From Folioceros fuciformis (taxonomy: Eukaryota > Anthocerotophyta > Anthocerotopsida > Anthocerotales), in contig JBNGIO010005735.1 in the NCBI GenBank assembly GCA_049999805.1, positions 1 to 25,745 on the forward strand: 25,745 bases of DNA. Reading direction: 5' to 3'. The notes under the pieces are model-generated. The model did no database searches, had not been told where the DNA came from, and worked only from the letters and a program-made list of their open reading frames with translations. Positions 9,471 through 19,306 of the stretch are shown in pieces. Every line of letters starts with the position of its first letter. Within the stretch, counting starts at the first letter, position 1. A program made the position numbers and the translations under genes.

Positions 9471-10487
9471 CGCAGGTTCAGGAATGGAATTCCTCGTCGA
9501 AGTTGCTTTCTTGCGACGCTTGACTGTTTGCTCTTGTGGAGGTTCGGTGGGTTGCGATTTCTACGGTCACGCTGGTCTCTTTTTCACTCCACCTCTGGCA
9601 GACAATCCACCGTGAGTCCTCCCTGCACCGCTTGAGGGAGCTAATGGCTTGGCTCCAGTGTTTCGTGTCACTTCATCCATCTGCTTCGTTCTCCTTCGCA
9701 ACCTGGAAGAAGCCCTACTCTCTTCCAGGTGCCAGTAATTGACGGTAAGTCAAAACTGATCTTAATTTAAGGACTAAGATGATTGCTCAACAAAGATCGC
9801 ACTCCGGCAACTTGAGCCGTGCAATGAGGTTGGTTTACATTCGCGTCACGTAGATCGCACTCCAGCGAACTTGGACTGGTGCAATGGCGCAATTGTTGCG
9901 TTTGCCTCGAAGTCGACCAATCTGAAGCATCACAATGCCTCTTGCGTCGTCAAAGGCCTTTCGGATGCACAACCACGAGGTGTCGGGGCTCACCAAGAAC
10001 CCACTCCTCTCTGCTCCTGCTGAATGTCGCGTCGCCCGTATCAGCAAGATGCGCTGAAAGACGCACTTGGGGGACTGGTGACATTCCCAACGGCATCACC
10101 ACTCGCTCGGCTTGACTTGGCACTCCTTTTCCCGCCCCCTCTGCGTTCTTTCTCGCACCACTTCTTATCTTTCCCTTCTTTGAACTTGTGCGGCACCCAC
10201 TTCACACACAACTAGCCATCCCTGTTCTCGCTCTTCACCAATCTTGGTTCATCATCTTAAAGACCAAGGATTTGGACTCTGCGGCTTTCTTCTGATGAAG
10301 TCATGGGCTCCAAATTCTCCTCACACTGGATACCAAAACCTTGGACAACTCAAAAAGCACGAGCACCTGTTTTGCCGACTTGTACCCACTCCTCAACTGT
10401 CTACTACGAGCTCCCACGCCTACGCTTGCGAATCCAATCAAGGACCGCCCCATCCTCCGGAGACATCGCTGCGAACCATCCGTTAGA
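9471..10487 (-). other. Gypsy leader between PBS and gag, no gene recognised
   Basis: About 1 kb lies between the PBS and the first gag-like reading. Short open stretches on both strands have no recognisable family. Two imperfect copies of a motif beginning AGATCGCACTCC and ending in GTGCAATG lie near 9795-9830 and 9851-9886. I treat the stretch as 5' untranslated or decayed N-terminal gag sequence. Confidence 0.5.
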
Positions 10488-10498
10488 CTCTGATACCA
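10488..10498 (-). other. Gypsy primer-binding site (initiator tRNA-Met type)
   Basis: The minus strand reads TGGTATCAGAG, an 11-base match to the plant tRNA-iMet PBS, two bases inside the LTR end at 10501. Confidence 0.8.
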
Positions 10499-10686
10499 GA
10501 TGTTACCGCACACGGCGGCACGAGCGTGTCGGGAGACCGAAGAAGAGCCCCCGTTCACATCTTGGCGCACATACCTAGGACCCGCGGCCCGCGTCTGATT
10601 TGGGTTCTTGGCTGGGATTTACTAACCATGGTCCAGTTAGCTAACCTAGTGTAGCCCTATCTATGGTTAGTTCCATTCCTAGCTAG

Positions 10687-10833
10687 CTCTTCTATCTGTA
10701 GTCCTCCACCTCGTCGCTCTTCTAGCTGCAGTCCTCCATCTCGTCGCTCTTCTAGCTGCAGTCCTCCATNNNNNNNNNNTAGCTGCAGTCCTCCATCTCG
10801 TCGCTCTTCTAGCTGCAGTCCTCCATATTGTCG
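10687..10833. repeat. 30-bp tandem array within the gypsy LTR
   Basis: At least five copies of a unit CTCTTCTAGCTGCAGTCCTC plus CATCTCGTCG are present. Clear starts are 10687, 10717, 10747 and 10804; a fourth copy starts inside the N run. The first copy is the most diverged and the last degrades into ATTGTCGG. Confidence 0.9.
10770..10779. other. Assembly gap (10 N) inside the tandem array
   Basis: Ten Ns interrupt the third repeat unit. Array phase is not preserved across them: the next unit resumes three bases earlier than a 30-bp period predicts. The gap is therefore probably a placeholder, not a measured length. Confidence 0.95.
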
Positions 10834-11027
10834 GTGGCTGCTCCTCTATGCACTGATCAGGTGCGATACTCATCCTTGGATCACAGTCTAGTTAGCTACC
10901 GTGACACAGAGCTTGGTCGAGGATCAGTTTGAGGCCCTCCTGCACCTGCTTCTTCTCGAATAGAGCCATCGCAATGCCCACCCCCCGGTCTCAGCTCGCT
11001 CCCAGCAATCGTTTCCAAAGTCTGTGA

Positions 11028-11258
11028 CTATCGTAAGCTTCTAATGGTTAAGGCTACCACTCTGCGCAAACGGGTCAGGTTTTCCTCCCGTAGACGTTAC
11101 TCTTCCAGTCGACCAAGCCCTACAATTTCTCCCAGCTCCGACACCCGAATTTCCTGCCTCTCAATCTCTCGTCGCAGCTGATCGGATCCAATCCCCTGTC
11201 GTGGGCCCAAGAATGAGACCGCTCCTAAGTCTCCACCTCTCGCAGCGCTTAACTTACA
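11028..11258 (-). pseudogene. Unrecognised coding-like fragment with coiled-coil character
   Basis: One minus-strand frame stays open over about 77 codons apart from a single TAA at 11097-11099. It reads SAARGGDLGAVSFLGPRQGI, then DQLRREIERQEIRVSELGEI, and after the stop RLREENLTRLRRVVAL, ending at TAG 11028-11030. The charged heptad-like Leu/Val spacing suggests a coiled coil. No family is recognised. It lies between the gypsy LTR and another minus-strand open stretch (11300-11740), so both may be exons or pieces of one decayed gene or element. Coding status is uncertain. Confidence 0.35.
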
Positions 11259-11299
11259 TTAGTATTTGCTTAAGAGCTGGCATATACTCAGTGAATCCC

Positions 11300-11740
11300 T
11301 CAAAACCCCACGCTACTCCACCAGATGGAGTCCTGAATGCGACCCTCGCGCGCCTGACCTGAATCGTCTGCTGGTGGCAGACCCTGCTTCTTGTAGTGTC
11401 CCGTATCCGTTGGTAAGTCTTCGGTGGTGATCACCCCTTCACTTACTGCTTTGGGATTGCCTACCGCTGTGAGTTCTTGCTGTCCGAGACTGCCAGGGGG
11501 CATTCCACTCTGCGGCTCCCGGCTTGATGTGATTACCCGCTCCTGTTGCTGCTCCCAGCTTGATGTGATTACCTGCTCCTGTTGCCGCTCCCAGGTTGAT
11601 GTGATTACCTGCTCCTGTTGGTTTCCTGATATCCTAGGCATAGGTGGAAAACAAGCTTGTCCTTCCGTTACAACCACCAGAGCCAGAGGAATCTCGAAAG
11701 GTTGCAGAGACTCCTCAAATTCCTCATCAGTGAGTAGCCT
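11300..11740 (-). pseudogene. Unrecognised open reading with 12-residue repeats
   Basis: A minus-strand frame is open for 146 codons with no in-frame ATG at its start. It begins RLLTDEEFEESLQPFEIPLA, continues TEGQACFPPMPRISGN, then three tandem 12-residue repeats of the form QQEQVITSSWER, a Gly/Pro/Gln stretch, GVITTEDLPTDTG and IWWSSVGF, ending at 11300. The acidic start and Gln-rich repeats resemble a low-complexity linker. I recognise no family. The opposite strand is also partly open across the repeats, which weakens the coding argument. It may be an exon, a gag-like fragment, or a decayed gene. Confidence 0.35.
11522..11622. repeat. 36-bp tandem repeat, nearly three copies
   Basis: Copies start at 11522, 11558 and 11594; the third is incomplete. 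The unit starts GCTTGATGTGATTACC and contains GCTCCTGTTG. Thirty-six bases equal twelve codons, so the array keeps the frame of the minus-strand reading 11300-11740. Confidence 0.9.
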
Positions 11741-12388
11741 TCATGCTGACCGTGAATGCACCAAAAAGGTGCCAATATAACTACGGCTTGCATTGTCATT
11801 GTCCAAGCTGTTGGGTACTGGGCTTTTGGAGTTTGACCCCATGGTGCATTATCCCATGAAGGGGCGTTACTCCATGTGCCTCACATTAACCCCCACGCTA
11901 AGCATTGATAAGCTAAGGAAGCCAAAGATGTGCTCACCAGAGTGGGCGACAGAGAAAGCCATAGATGTGCCCACCAGAGTGGACGACTGAGATGCCAATT
12001 ACGGTGGTGTTCCATAGCCTCCGCGCATTCTAAGCAAGGGAATGCTAAGAGGGCCGTAGGTGAGGACTGGAACCGAACGGCCACGTTTTTGTAGCTGCCT
12101 TTCAAGCTTGTACATTTTCCACCGACGTGGCTTCACGGACCCTTGACTGCTTGCACACTCCTAGACTACGCAAGAACGTAGACTCACCAGTCCTTCGAAG
12201 ACCTTGCATTTGCATCCGGGCACCTAGATCCAGAGCCTTCTCGGCATAAGCCTCCAGGACTCGGCACCACCTGAAATCATTTTTGTCACGCCACCACCTC
12301 CCTCCAGGCTACCCTTTAAATGCAAATGCCTGTAAGATAGTAGGCGTAAGAGTAGTCAAACCTTCTCTGCAAAAAATTTAAGTAAAGA

Positions 12389-12410
12389 GTTCGGCACCCT
12401 TGTGCCGAAC
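12389..12410. promoter_or_regulatory. Perfect 9-bp hairpin upstream of BSL
   Basis: GTTCGGCAC and its exact reverse complement GTGCCGAAC flank a CCTT loop. It lies about 220 bases before the BSL ATG, so it may be in the promoter or the 5' UTR. Function is unknown; a small structured RNA element or chance are both possible. Confidence 0.5.
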
Positions 12411-12566
12411 CCTGGTCTGCTTTACGGATAGTCCTAATTGTGATCTTTAAGTCTACTGCCCGTGCACTGCGACTCACGGTAGACGACATCGTGACGCTCA
12501 GTCTAGGTGCGAGCTGCAGGCGGGCTGTGTTTGGCGATTCGTTCGAAGAGAGTAGTGCTTTGCAGG

Positions 12567-12575
12567 ATGGACTGA
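12567..12575 (+). other. Minimal uORF (ATG-GAC-TGA) upstream of BSL
   Basis: ATG, one Asp codon and a stop lie 64 bases before the BSL start codon. It matters only if transcription starts upstream of 12567. Confidence 0.4.
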
Positions 12576-12581
12576 GAGTAC

Positions 12582-12665
12582 ATGATGCTCATCACGGTCA
12601 ACTATCTTCCACCTCTTGACTTAGGGGGTAATGGAAGTGGATGCATCTATGTTGGGGGAGGCTGA
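12582..12665 (+). other. uORF overlapping the BSL start codon, 27 codons
   Basis: Two adjacent ATGs at 12582 and 12585 open a frame that runs across the BSL ATG (12631) in a different frame and stops at TGA 12663-12665. The first ATG has a weak context; the BSL ATG has G at -3 and G at +4. If present in the mRNA, it would reduce initiation at BSL unless ribosomes scan past it. Confidence 0.45.
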
Positions 12666-15600
12666 GGTCACACCTTTGTTGGGCCCTTCGCAAGCTCTCC
12701 AGGTTCTTTCTGGGCCTCGCCCGGCTCCCACTTTTAGACTGGTGAGTCACTTCACAGAAAAGCGGGAGGATGGTCCCGGGCCTCGGTGTGGTCACACTTT
12801 GACGGCGGTTGCGGCTATTGGAGAGGAGGGAAGACCCGGATACATTGGCCCTCGATTAATCCTTTTCGGTGGAGCGACAGCTTTGGAGGGAAACACTGCT
12901 GCTGGACCTCAGACTTCGTCTGGAAACGCCGGCATTAGTAAAATGCTACCCTTGCGTCGTTTCTTCTCCTGGTCTATTTTCTGTGACTTAGCTGCTTTAG
13001 TGCCTTAAACAGCTATAGATTGTGGTATCTGCCATAGCTATCATGCTCAGAACTTTGTATATCATCGTTGGGGTCAAGTTAATTTGTTTCTTTAGGATAT
13101 CATTATCTGAAACTGATATCGTTTTCAGCTTTCCAAACTAACGCCTAGCCTAATACGTGTATGAGATATGTGTGAATCCCGTGCAATGCCTCTCTTTTTG
13201 AATTTAAGACCTGTGCTTCATTTGCAGGATTAGCAGGGGCTACAGCCGATGTACATTGTTTTGATGTGCAGTCACAGAAATGGTCAAGGTGTGTCTCTTG
13301 GTGTTGGACGTTTTGTCAGGTTTATGTAATGTTGAAGGCAGTCTCGTGTGATAAAGTTGTAGCTTTTCCGAGAATTGTACATCCTGAGTCTCCTGTCACT
13401 ACCAGTTCAGGGATTGTGTTATATCTTGGTTGCCAGCATGTGTTTTGAGCATACGTTAATGAATTGAGTTTGCAGACTATTACCCATAGGAGACCCTCCT
13501 TCTCCTCGAGCGGCTCATGCAGCCACAGCTGTAGGGACAATGGTTGTGATCCAGGTTGGTGCTCTGATGTGTGTGGTGGGACGATGGGCGTGCATTACAT
13601 GTTCTAGAAGTTCTGGGACTGTTTTCCATTCGGAGTGCAATCCTTTGAATGAGAATCTCTGCAGAAATGGGGCTGGATTTGTCCATTTTGTGCAGCTTCC
13701 TGTGGCCACCTGTGTCAAATACAGGGTTACCATTGAAGCTGCTGTGTAGGGCTTGCATCTGGATGTAGGTGGACTCAATGAACCTCTACAGACTTCGGCC
13801 TTGTCTGAATCTCTTCGTATGCACTTTTGTTTCAGGGTGGAATAGGTCCTGCTGGCCTCTCCACAGATGATCTTCATGTCTTGGACTTGACTCAAGCTCG
13901 ACCCAGATGGCATAGGTCAGGAGATTGCTCGGTTCCAGGTTATTTCTCGTTAAGTTCCAGTTCAAAACGCATCTGATTTGGGTTTGGCTGAACTGCAGGG
14001 TGGTTGTGCAAGGACCAGGACCAGGACCTCGATATGGTCATGTCATGGCTTTGGTTGGTCAGCGATTCCTTCTTTCTATAAGTGGAAATGATGGTCTGTC
14101 ATTCTATTACTCGTCCCCACTGTGTTTTACGCAGGTCCAGGTTTTCCTCACTGCTTGTATACTTTGAGTATTGAACTGTGCATTTACAATATTGCACAGG
14201 GAAGCGGCCTCTTGCTGATGTCTGGGCCCTTGACACTGCGGCAAAACCATATGAATGGAGAAAGTTGGAACCGGAAGGGGAGGGCCCTCCACCATGCATG
14301 TACGATGTGTTAAGTTGCTTTTTTGCGAACCTCATGTGGATTGAAGTTTAGTGTATCTTCCTTTTCCAATCTGCAAGTAGCGTTGGTTTGTTTCTTTGCA
14401 GGTATGCAACAGCCAGCGCTCGTTCAGATGGTCTTCTTCTGCTGTGCGGTGGCAGGGATGCAAGTAGTGTGGTAAGGAATTGTTGAGAGTCTTGCTGGCC
14501 TCCCACTCGTAGGTATACTTCAGGCAGTGGTAGTGTCTAATCACTTGGTCACTTTTTATCAGCAACGTGGGCTCATAATCACATCAATGTTAGTCTTAGC
14601 CATGAAGTGTCTGCAATAGGTGTTGCTGCCGGCTTTCCTGATATTAACTGTTTGCTGAATGTGACAAGTGTCACCACCAGCACAGGATATTTCAAGCGAG
14701 TTTTCCTAGTACTTGAGGTGGAGAGGTCTGATTTACATTGTAGAGTCCTGTTTGAACTTGTTGTGTAATGAGAATGTGTTCGCCCTGTAGCCCCTTGCGA
14801 GTGCTTACGGGCTTGCAAAGCACCGAGATGGACGATGGGAATGGGCTATGGCACCTGGAGTGTCACCATCACCCCGCTATCAGCATGCAGCGGTGAGCAA
14901 GGCTCTGTTCAACACCTATTACGATAATGTGTTTTTTTGTATCCTTCAGTCACGCCATTAGCTTTTCGTGATTGCTACATACATGTACGTACAGTAGTAG
15001 TTAATTTCTTCGTTGTGTCCATCTCAGGTTTTCGTGCATACAAGGCTGCATGTATCTGGTGGTGCACTGGGCGGTGGACGCATGGTGGAGGATTCTTCTA
15101 GTGTTGCAGGTTTAAACCTTGCACTTCAATGGTGGCCTGTGTCTGTGACAAATCCAGTGGGATAAGGATGCTAAAGTTGTCACGTTATTGTAGTCCTAGA
15201 TACAACAGCGGGTGTCTGGTGTGACCGGAAGTCTGTGGTTACATCCCCCCGCACTGGGAGCTTCAGTGCGGATATGGCCGGGGGAGAAGCATCTGTGGAG
15301 CTCACTAGACGATGCCGACATGCAGCAGCTGCAGTCGGGGAATTGATTTTCATGTATGGTGGTCTGAGAGGAGGTAATCCCCACGCTTGCAGTTCGCTAT
15401 CGTCTGGTCTCATGCTAGGATGTATTGTCAGAGGTACATTGTCACCATCTTAACAGTGTGATTGCCAGCAGGGGTCCTTCTAGATGACTTGCTCGTGGCT
15501 GAAGATGGGTTAACAGTGCCCTCAGCATCAGCACCTGGCGCATTGCTGACATTGTCTGATGACCAAAGGTCTCAAGCTTTGCTTAGAGAACGCCCTGATT

Positions 15601-18600
15601 TAAGTTTGAACAATCACGAAGTGGAGGACCCTGCCCAGGGTGCAATCGTCCTGGGCATTCCTGTCACAACCCCTGTGAATGGGGACAATTCTATGGACAT
15701 AAATACTGATCATGCATACCAACGGGGACGGCGGTAATCACGCAACCTTGCATGTGTCTGTTCACACCGTAAGTTGGTTCTTGTTTCTTGACTTAGATGG
15801 TCATCTGGACTTTCAGGAGTGTGGGTGCCGTTGATTCTCTGGTTGAAGCATCTGCGGCAGAAGCAGAAGCCATAAGTGCTGCATTGGCTGCTGCTGTTGT
15901 GCGGCAAAATGATGAGGAAGCGGAGAAGCTCACTCCAGACCGTGACCATTCTGAAGAGTCTACCGCCAGCGGAAAACAATTCACACAGTCGTCTGTCACT
16001 GGTTTCAATGTTCATCCTCCACCATTGAACAGCACTCAGATGCCTTCTCCGGGAGTCCGGCTACATCATCGTGCCGTAAGTGTTGCCTACATACTTTGAT
16101 ATGCCTCCGGAAGAGTAGCTGCAGGAGTTTCCTGATTATGAATCATAAGATGGTACACTAGCATTTGATGTGTGATGGATGGTCAAACCATGGTTGGTTG
16201 GATGGAATTGGATATGCAAGATCTGGTGAATGAGGACTTGCTGCTCTATGTGGCAAATCATGTCTCCACGACACTTTGTTTACAATCAGTTTGCTGGTAA
16301 AATGGTCTGACAGTACATTTTCCTTCTGTCTGTCCAGGTTGTTGTTGCTGCAGAGTCCGGGGGAGCTTTGGGAGGTCTCGTTAGGCAACTTTCCATTGAT
16401 CAGTTTGAGAACGAGGGGCGCAGAGTAAGCTATGGAACACCAGATAATGGCAGTGCTGCTCGACGGCTACTTGACAGGCAAACATCGATCAGTGGGGTCC
16501 AGAAGAAGGTGAAAATCTTCCATTTGAATGCAGTCGTGTCGTATCAGAGGACTGAATACAATCAGTTCCTCAGTACTCTTGAAAGCTTTTGTTCCTGCAG
16601 GTGCTTTCTCAATTGCTGAAACCACGAGGATGGAAGCCACCCGTGAAACGACAGTTCTTTATGGACTGCAGCGAAATTGCAGAGCTCTGCAATGTCGCAG
16701 AACGGCTCTTTGCACGTGAGCCAAGTGTTTTACAGATAAAGGCCCCTGTGAAAATCTTTGGCGACTTGCATGGACAGTTTGGAGATCTCATGCGACTATT
16801 TGATGAGTATGGTTCACCCTCAACAGCCGGGGACATAACGTAAGTCACTCAAAGTGAGTGGTAAACAACTTGTTGCTGTGTCCCCACTCAAGCAGACTTG
16901 CCCGAGATAGTGTGGCTTTACAAACTGATCAGCGCTGCATCAAATTCAGAACTTTTTCTTTAGACATGTTTTCTTGTTTGGAAATGTCGGTTGTCTGGTA
17001 AGAGGCAAGCGTTCATTTCTCTGAGCTGAATATGTAGTTTATTTTTTGCAGGTATATAGATTACCTTTTCCTTGGCGACTATGTAGACCGTGGCCAACAT
17101 AGTTTGGAAACCATAACGCTTTTACTTGCACTCAAGGTTTGTCCTGAGTCAGCTAGTCTCCTTATTGTGTGTGTTTTACTTGTGGTCTGTTGGGCATACA
17201 ATCATTCTTCTGTGTTGTCTGCTGGCAGATAGAGTACCCGAAGAACGTGCACTTGATCCGTGGCAATCATGAGGCTGCAGATATCAATGCTCTCTTCGGT
17301 TTCCGCATTGAATGTATTGAACGCATGGTTTGTGCAAACCCTCAGCCAGGAGTATCCTGTGCAAATGCTTTTGCCCTTGTTCGCCTAGTTATGGAGCTCT
17401 TTGGTGTCAACTTGTTAGGGGGAGAGAGATGGAATCTGGGCATGGCAACGAATAAACAACCTCTTCAACTGGTTGCCTCTGGCGGCATTGATAGAGAAGA
17501 AGATCATTTGCATGCATGGGGGGATAGGAAGATCTATCAATCACGTAGAGCAGATTGAAGCACTGCAACGGCCTATAACTATGGAAGCGGGGTCTGTTGT
17601 GCTCATGGACCTTCTTTGGTGAGATTTGAAGTTTTTTTAGCATGGGTAGTGTGTTGCATCATTCTTCAGATGGATGTCCCATCCTGGTCTCCATGGGCCA
17701 TCTAACCTGGTCATCCTGCTTTGCCAGGTCTGATCCAACAGAAAATGACAGTGTAGAAGGACTACGTCCAAATGCAAGAGGGCCGGGCCTTGTGACTTTT
17801 GGGGTGGAAGCAATCAACTTCAAACCTTCCAGTTGTGATGCATTTGACATTTCTAAAGCCATTCTGGCCATGTTCCTAATGCATGGCTGTGGTGTTTCAG
17901 CCAGACAGGGTTCTAGAGTTCTGCAAGCAGAATGACTTGCAATTAATTGTAAGAGCGCATGAGTGTGTCATGGATGGTTTTGAACGTTTCGCTCAGGGCC
18001 ACCTGATCACCCTTTTTTCTGCAACGAATTACTGTGGTGAGAAATTCTGGAAATTCTGCAATGCTTAGAGTTTTCGACTGGGTGTGGATTGGCATGTGGG
18101 GAATGAGAACAAGGGTGCATAGGGACGTGGTCATTTGTTGGTCCTCGCCACTATTTGGGGGTGCCCATCCCAGGAAGCTCATGTAGCGAAGAGTTAAATG
18201 AAAATGGATCTTGCAGGTACTGCCAATAATGCAGGTGCAATACTCGTCCTTGGTAGAGACCTGGTTGTGGTGCCAAAGCTGATCCACCCTCTACCTCCTG
18301 CCATTATTTCTCCAGAGTCTTCTCCTGAACGCCATGTTGAAGACACTTGGATGCAGGTTGGATTCTCTGTGCAAGGGTTGACGGAATTCCTTGTTTGCTG
18401 GTTATTGTTTCTTTTGTTCTGCGCAGAGTTTGATAAGCCGTGTGCTCTTACCCATATGCTTTGAGCCTACATTGGACTTTGGGACCTCTTCGACTGTCAG
18501 GATTTTGTTTGATGATAGTCTGCCAGTGTCGTTTGGGCTTTATCGTCTTGAAGGCTCTTGACTTTTCACAGTGGCTTACAACTGCCCTTCTTGCTTTTAG

Positions 18601-18719
18601 TTCTGAGGGGCCCAGTATTTTCTGCTTAAATGCAGGAGTTGAATGTACAGAGACCTCCCACTCCTACACGCGGACGACCACAGGCTGCTAGTGAGCGCGG
18701 ATCTTTGGCTTGGATATAG
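12631..18719 (+). CDS. BSL: BSL (BSU1-like) Kelch-repeat serine/threonine phosphatase, 21 coding exons
   Basis: The product joins an N-terminal Kelch propeller to a PPP-type phosphatase, a fusion typical of plant BSU1/BSL proteins, which in angiosperms dephosphorylate GSK3-like kinases such as BIN2 in brassinosteroid signalling. Coding exons: 12631-12937, 13228-13288, 13476-13554, 13836-13915, 13999-14093, 14200-14299, 14402-14471, 14791-14892, 15028-15109, 15194-15373, 15472-15733, 15817-16075, 16338-16508, 16601-16839, 17052-17136, 17229-17327, 17419-17618, 17728-17803, 17901-18036, 18217-18356, 18636-18719. All introns are GT-AG; the exons sum to 2907 bases, 968 residues plus stop. Kelch repeats span roughly residues 50-390, starting PRCGHTL (51-57). 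A linker with [11 protein letters not shown] and RRVSYGTP follows. The phosphatase starts near 617: GDLHG (670-674), GDYVDRG (704-710), GNHE (736-739), HGG (790-792), RAHE (867-870), all intact. The C-terminus RGSLAWI is a family hallmark. An in-frame TAG at 12622-12624 supports the start. One Kelch motif reads ISGNDG where relatives usually have GGNDG. Confidence 0.95.
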
Positions 18720-18931
18720 TTCACTGTGCCTATCCTTGGTGGTACAACTGTTGTGTTTTATGTGTCTGCTTTTGTAGAGCAAAAGTTTCAGGAATGGTTT
18801 CTGCCTTTAGATGTCAAGGGTTGTTCTTCCATCAGCCTTAGAATGTAGAATTTCCGGCATCATCAGGAATGAAAGAATCTTATGATAAGTCTCCAAGGCA
18901 GCCTTTTGTGGTAAACTGCCTTCATCTTGGG

Positions 18932-18937
18932 AATAAA
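18932..18937 (+). other. Candidate polyadenylation signal AATAAA
   Basis: A canonical hexamer 213 bases past the BSL stop codon. Plant poly(A) signals are loose, so other sites are possible. Confidence 0.4.
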
Positions 18938-19208
18938 TTTTTCACACAATTGTGCCCCGCTAACTAAACAAGGTCTGGCAACCGGGGCAGTTGCAGGGCC
19001 TTGCAGAGTAACATGGAAACTGTATAAGTGTGCATGGAAGGCGTTTGGGATCGTATTCCCTAAACAGGGATTTTTGGAAAGAGAGTCTAGAGGATCAAAA
19101 CACAGTGCCCTCACAAAGGATCTTTGGGAAGATGGTTTGGAAGACAGCAGATTCTTGTCTGATCAAGGACTGATCTTCAGATTCACGTGTGTGGTGATAA
19201 GGGCATGG

Positions 19209-19306
19209 GCGAGGAAATCTTTGCCTGGATTTCTCGGCACATGCTGGTGAGAGCATAAGCAAGGAAATCTTTGCCTGGACTTGTCGCCGCATGGTGGTCA
19301 GGGCAT
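19209..19306. repeat. 50-bp imperfect tandem duplication downstream of BSL
   Basis: Two copies start at 19209 and 19259 and share AGGAAATCTTTGCCTGGA and a following CGCATG/CACATG...GGTG segment. They fall in the putative 3' UTR or just beyond. Confidence 0.8.

Larger units (their letters stand above)
5604..10906 (-). mobile_element. Degenerate Ty3/gypsy LTR retrotransposon, 3' end cut by Copia-1
   Basis: On the minus strand the order is 5' LTR (10501-10906), PBS, leader, gag with zinc knuckle, protease, RT, RNase H, integrase. Integrase last defines Ty3/gypsy. The right end is the LTR/PBS junction; the left end breaks at the Copia-1 LTR, so the integrase tail and 3' LTR are absent here. Internal deletions are visible between protease and RT (about 7500) and between RNase H and integrase (about 6420-6435), besides several frameshifts and stops. 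The FSKVNL change removes an RT catalytic Asp. The element is non-functional. Confidence 0.88.
10501..10906 (-). repeat. Gypsy 5' LTR, about 406 bp including a gap
   Basis: The PBS-side boundary is clear: the plus strand starts TGTTACCG at 10501. The outer boundary is inferred from CGTGACA ending at 10906, which gives imperfect terminal inverted repeats (TGTTAC / TGTCAC on opposite strands). The LTR contains a 30-bp tandem array and ten Ns. No second copy is in the window, so the outer end could be off by a few bases. Confidence 0.6.
11741..12630. other. Spacer and presumed promoter/5' UTR of BSL
   Basis: No coding region is supported here. The stretch holds an imperfect direct repeat (11927-11950 and 11964-11987, 37 bases apart), the hairpin at 12389-12410, and two short upstream ORFs close to the BSL start. 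A plausible 3' splice site (pyrimidine-rich TGCTTTGCAG ending at 12565) could mark a 5' UTR intron. No convincing TATA box can be assigned. Confidence 0.5.

Noticed and set aside
9003-9635. Several overlapping plus-strand ORFs
   Set aside because: They lie opposite the gypsy gag/leader, have no family match, and look like chance open frames.
10679-10873. Minus-strand open stretch with a repeated Trp/Arg/Thr/Ala pattern
   Set aside because: It is the translation of the LTR minisatellite and crosses the N gap.
17169-17558. A 129-codon plus-strand ORF within BSL
   Set aside because: It reads through an intron and uses a wrong frame for the 17419 exon; the spliced model gives the conserved phosphatase sequence.
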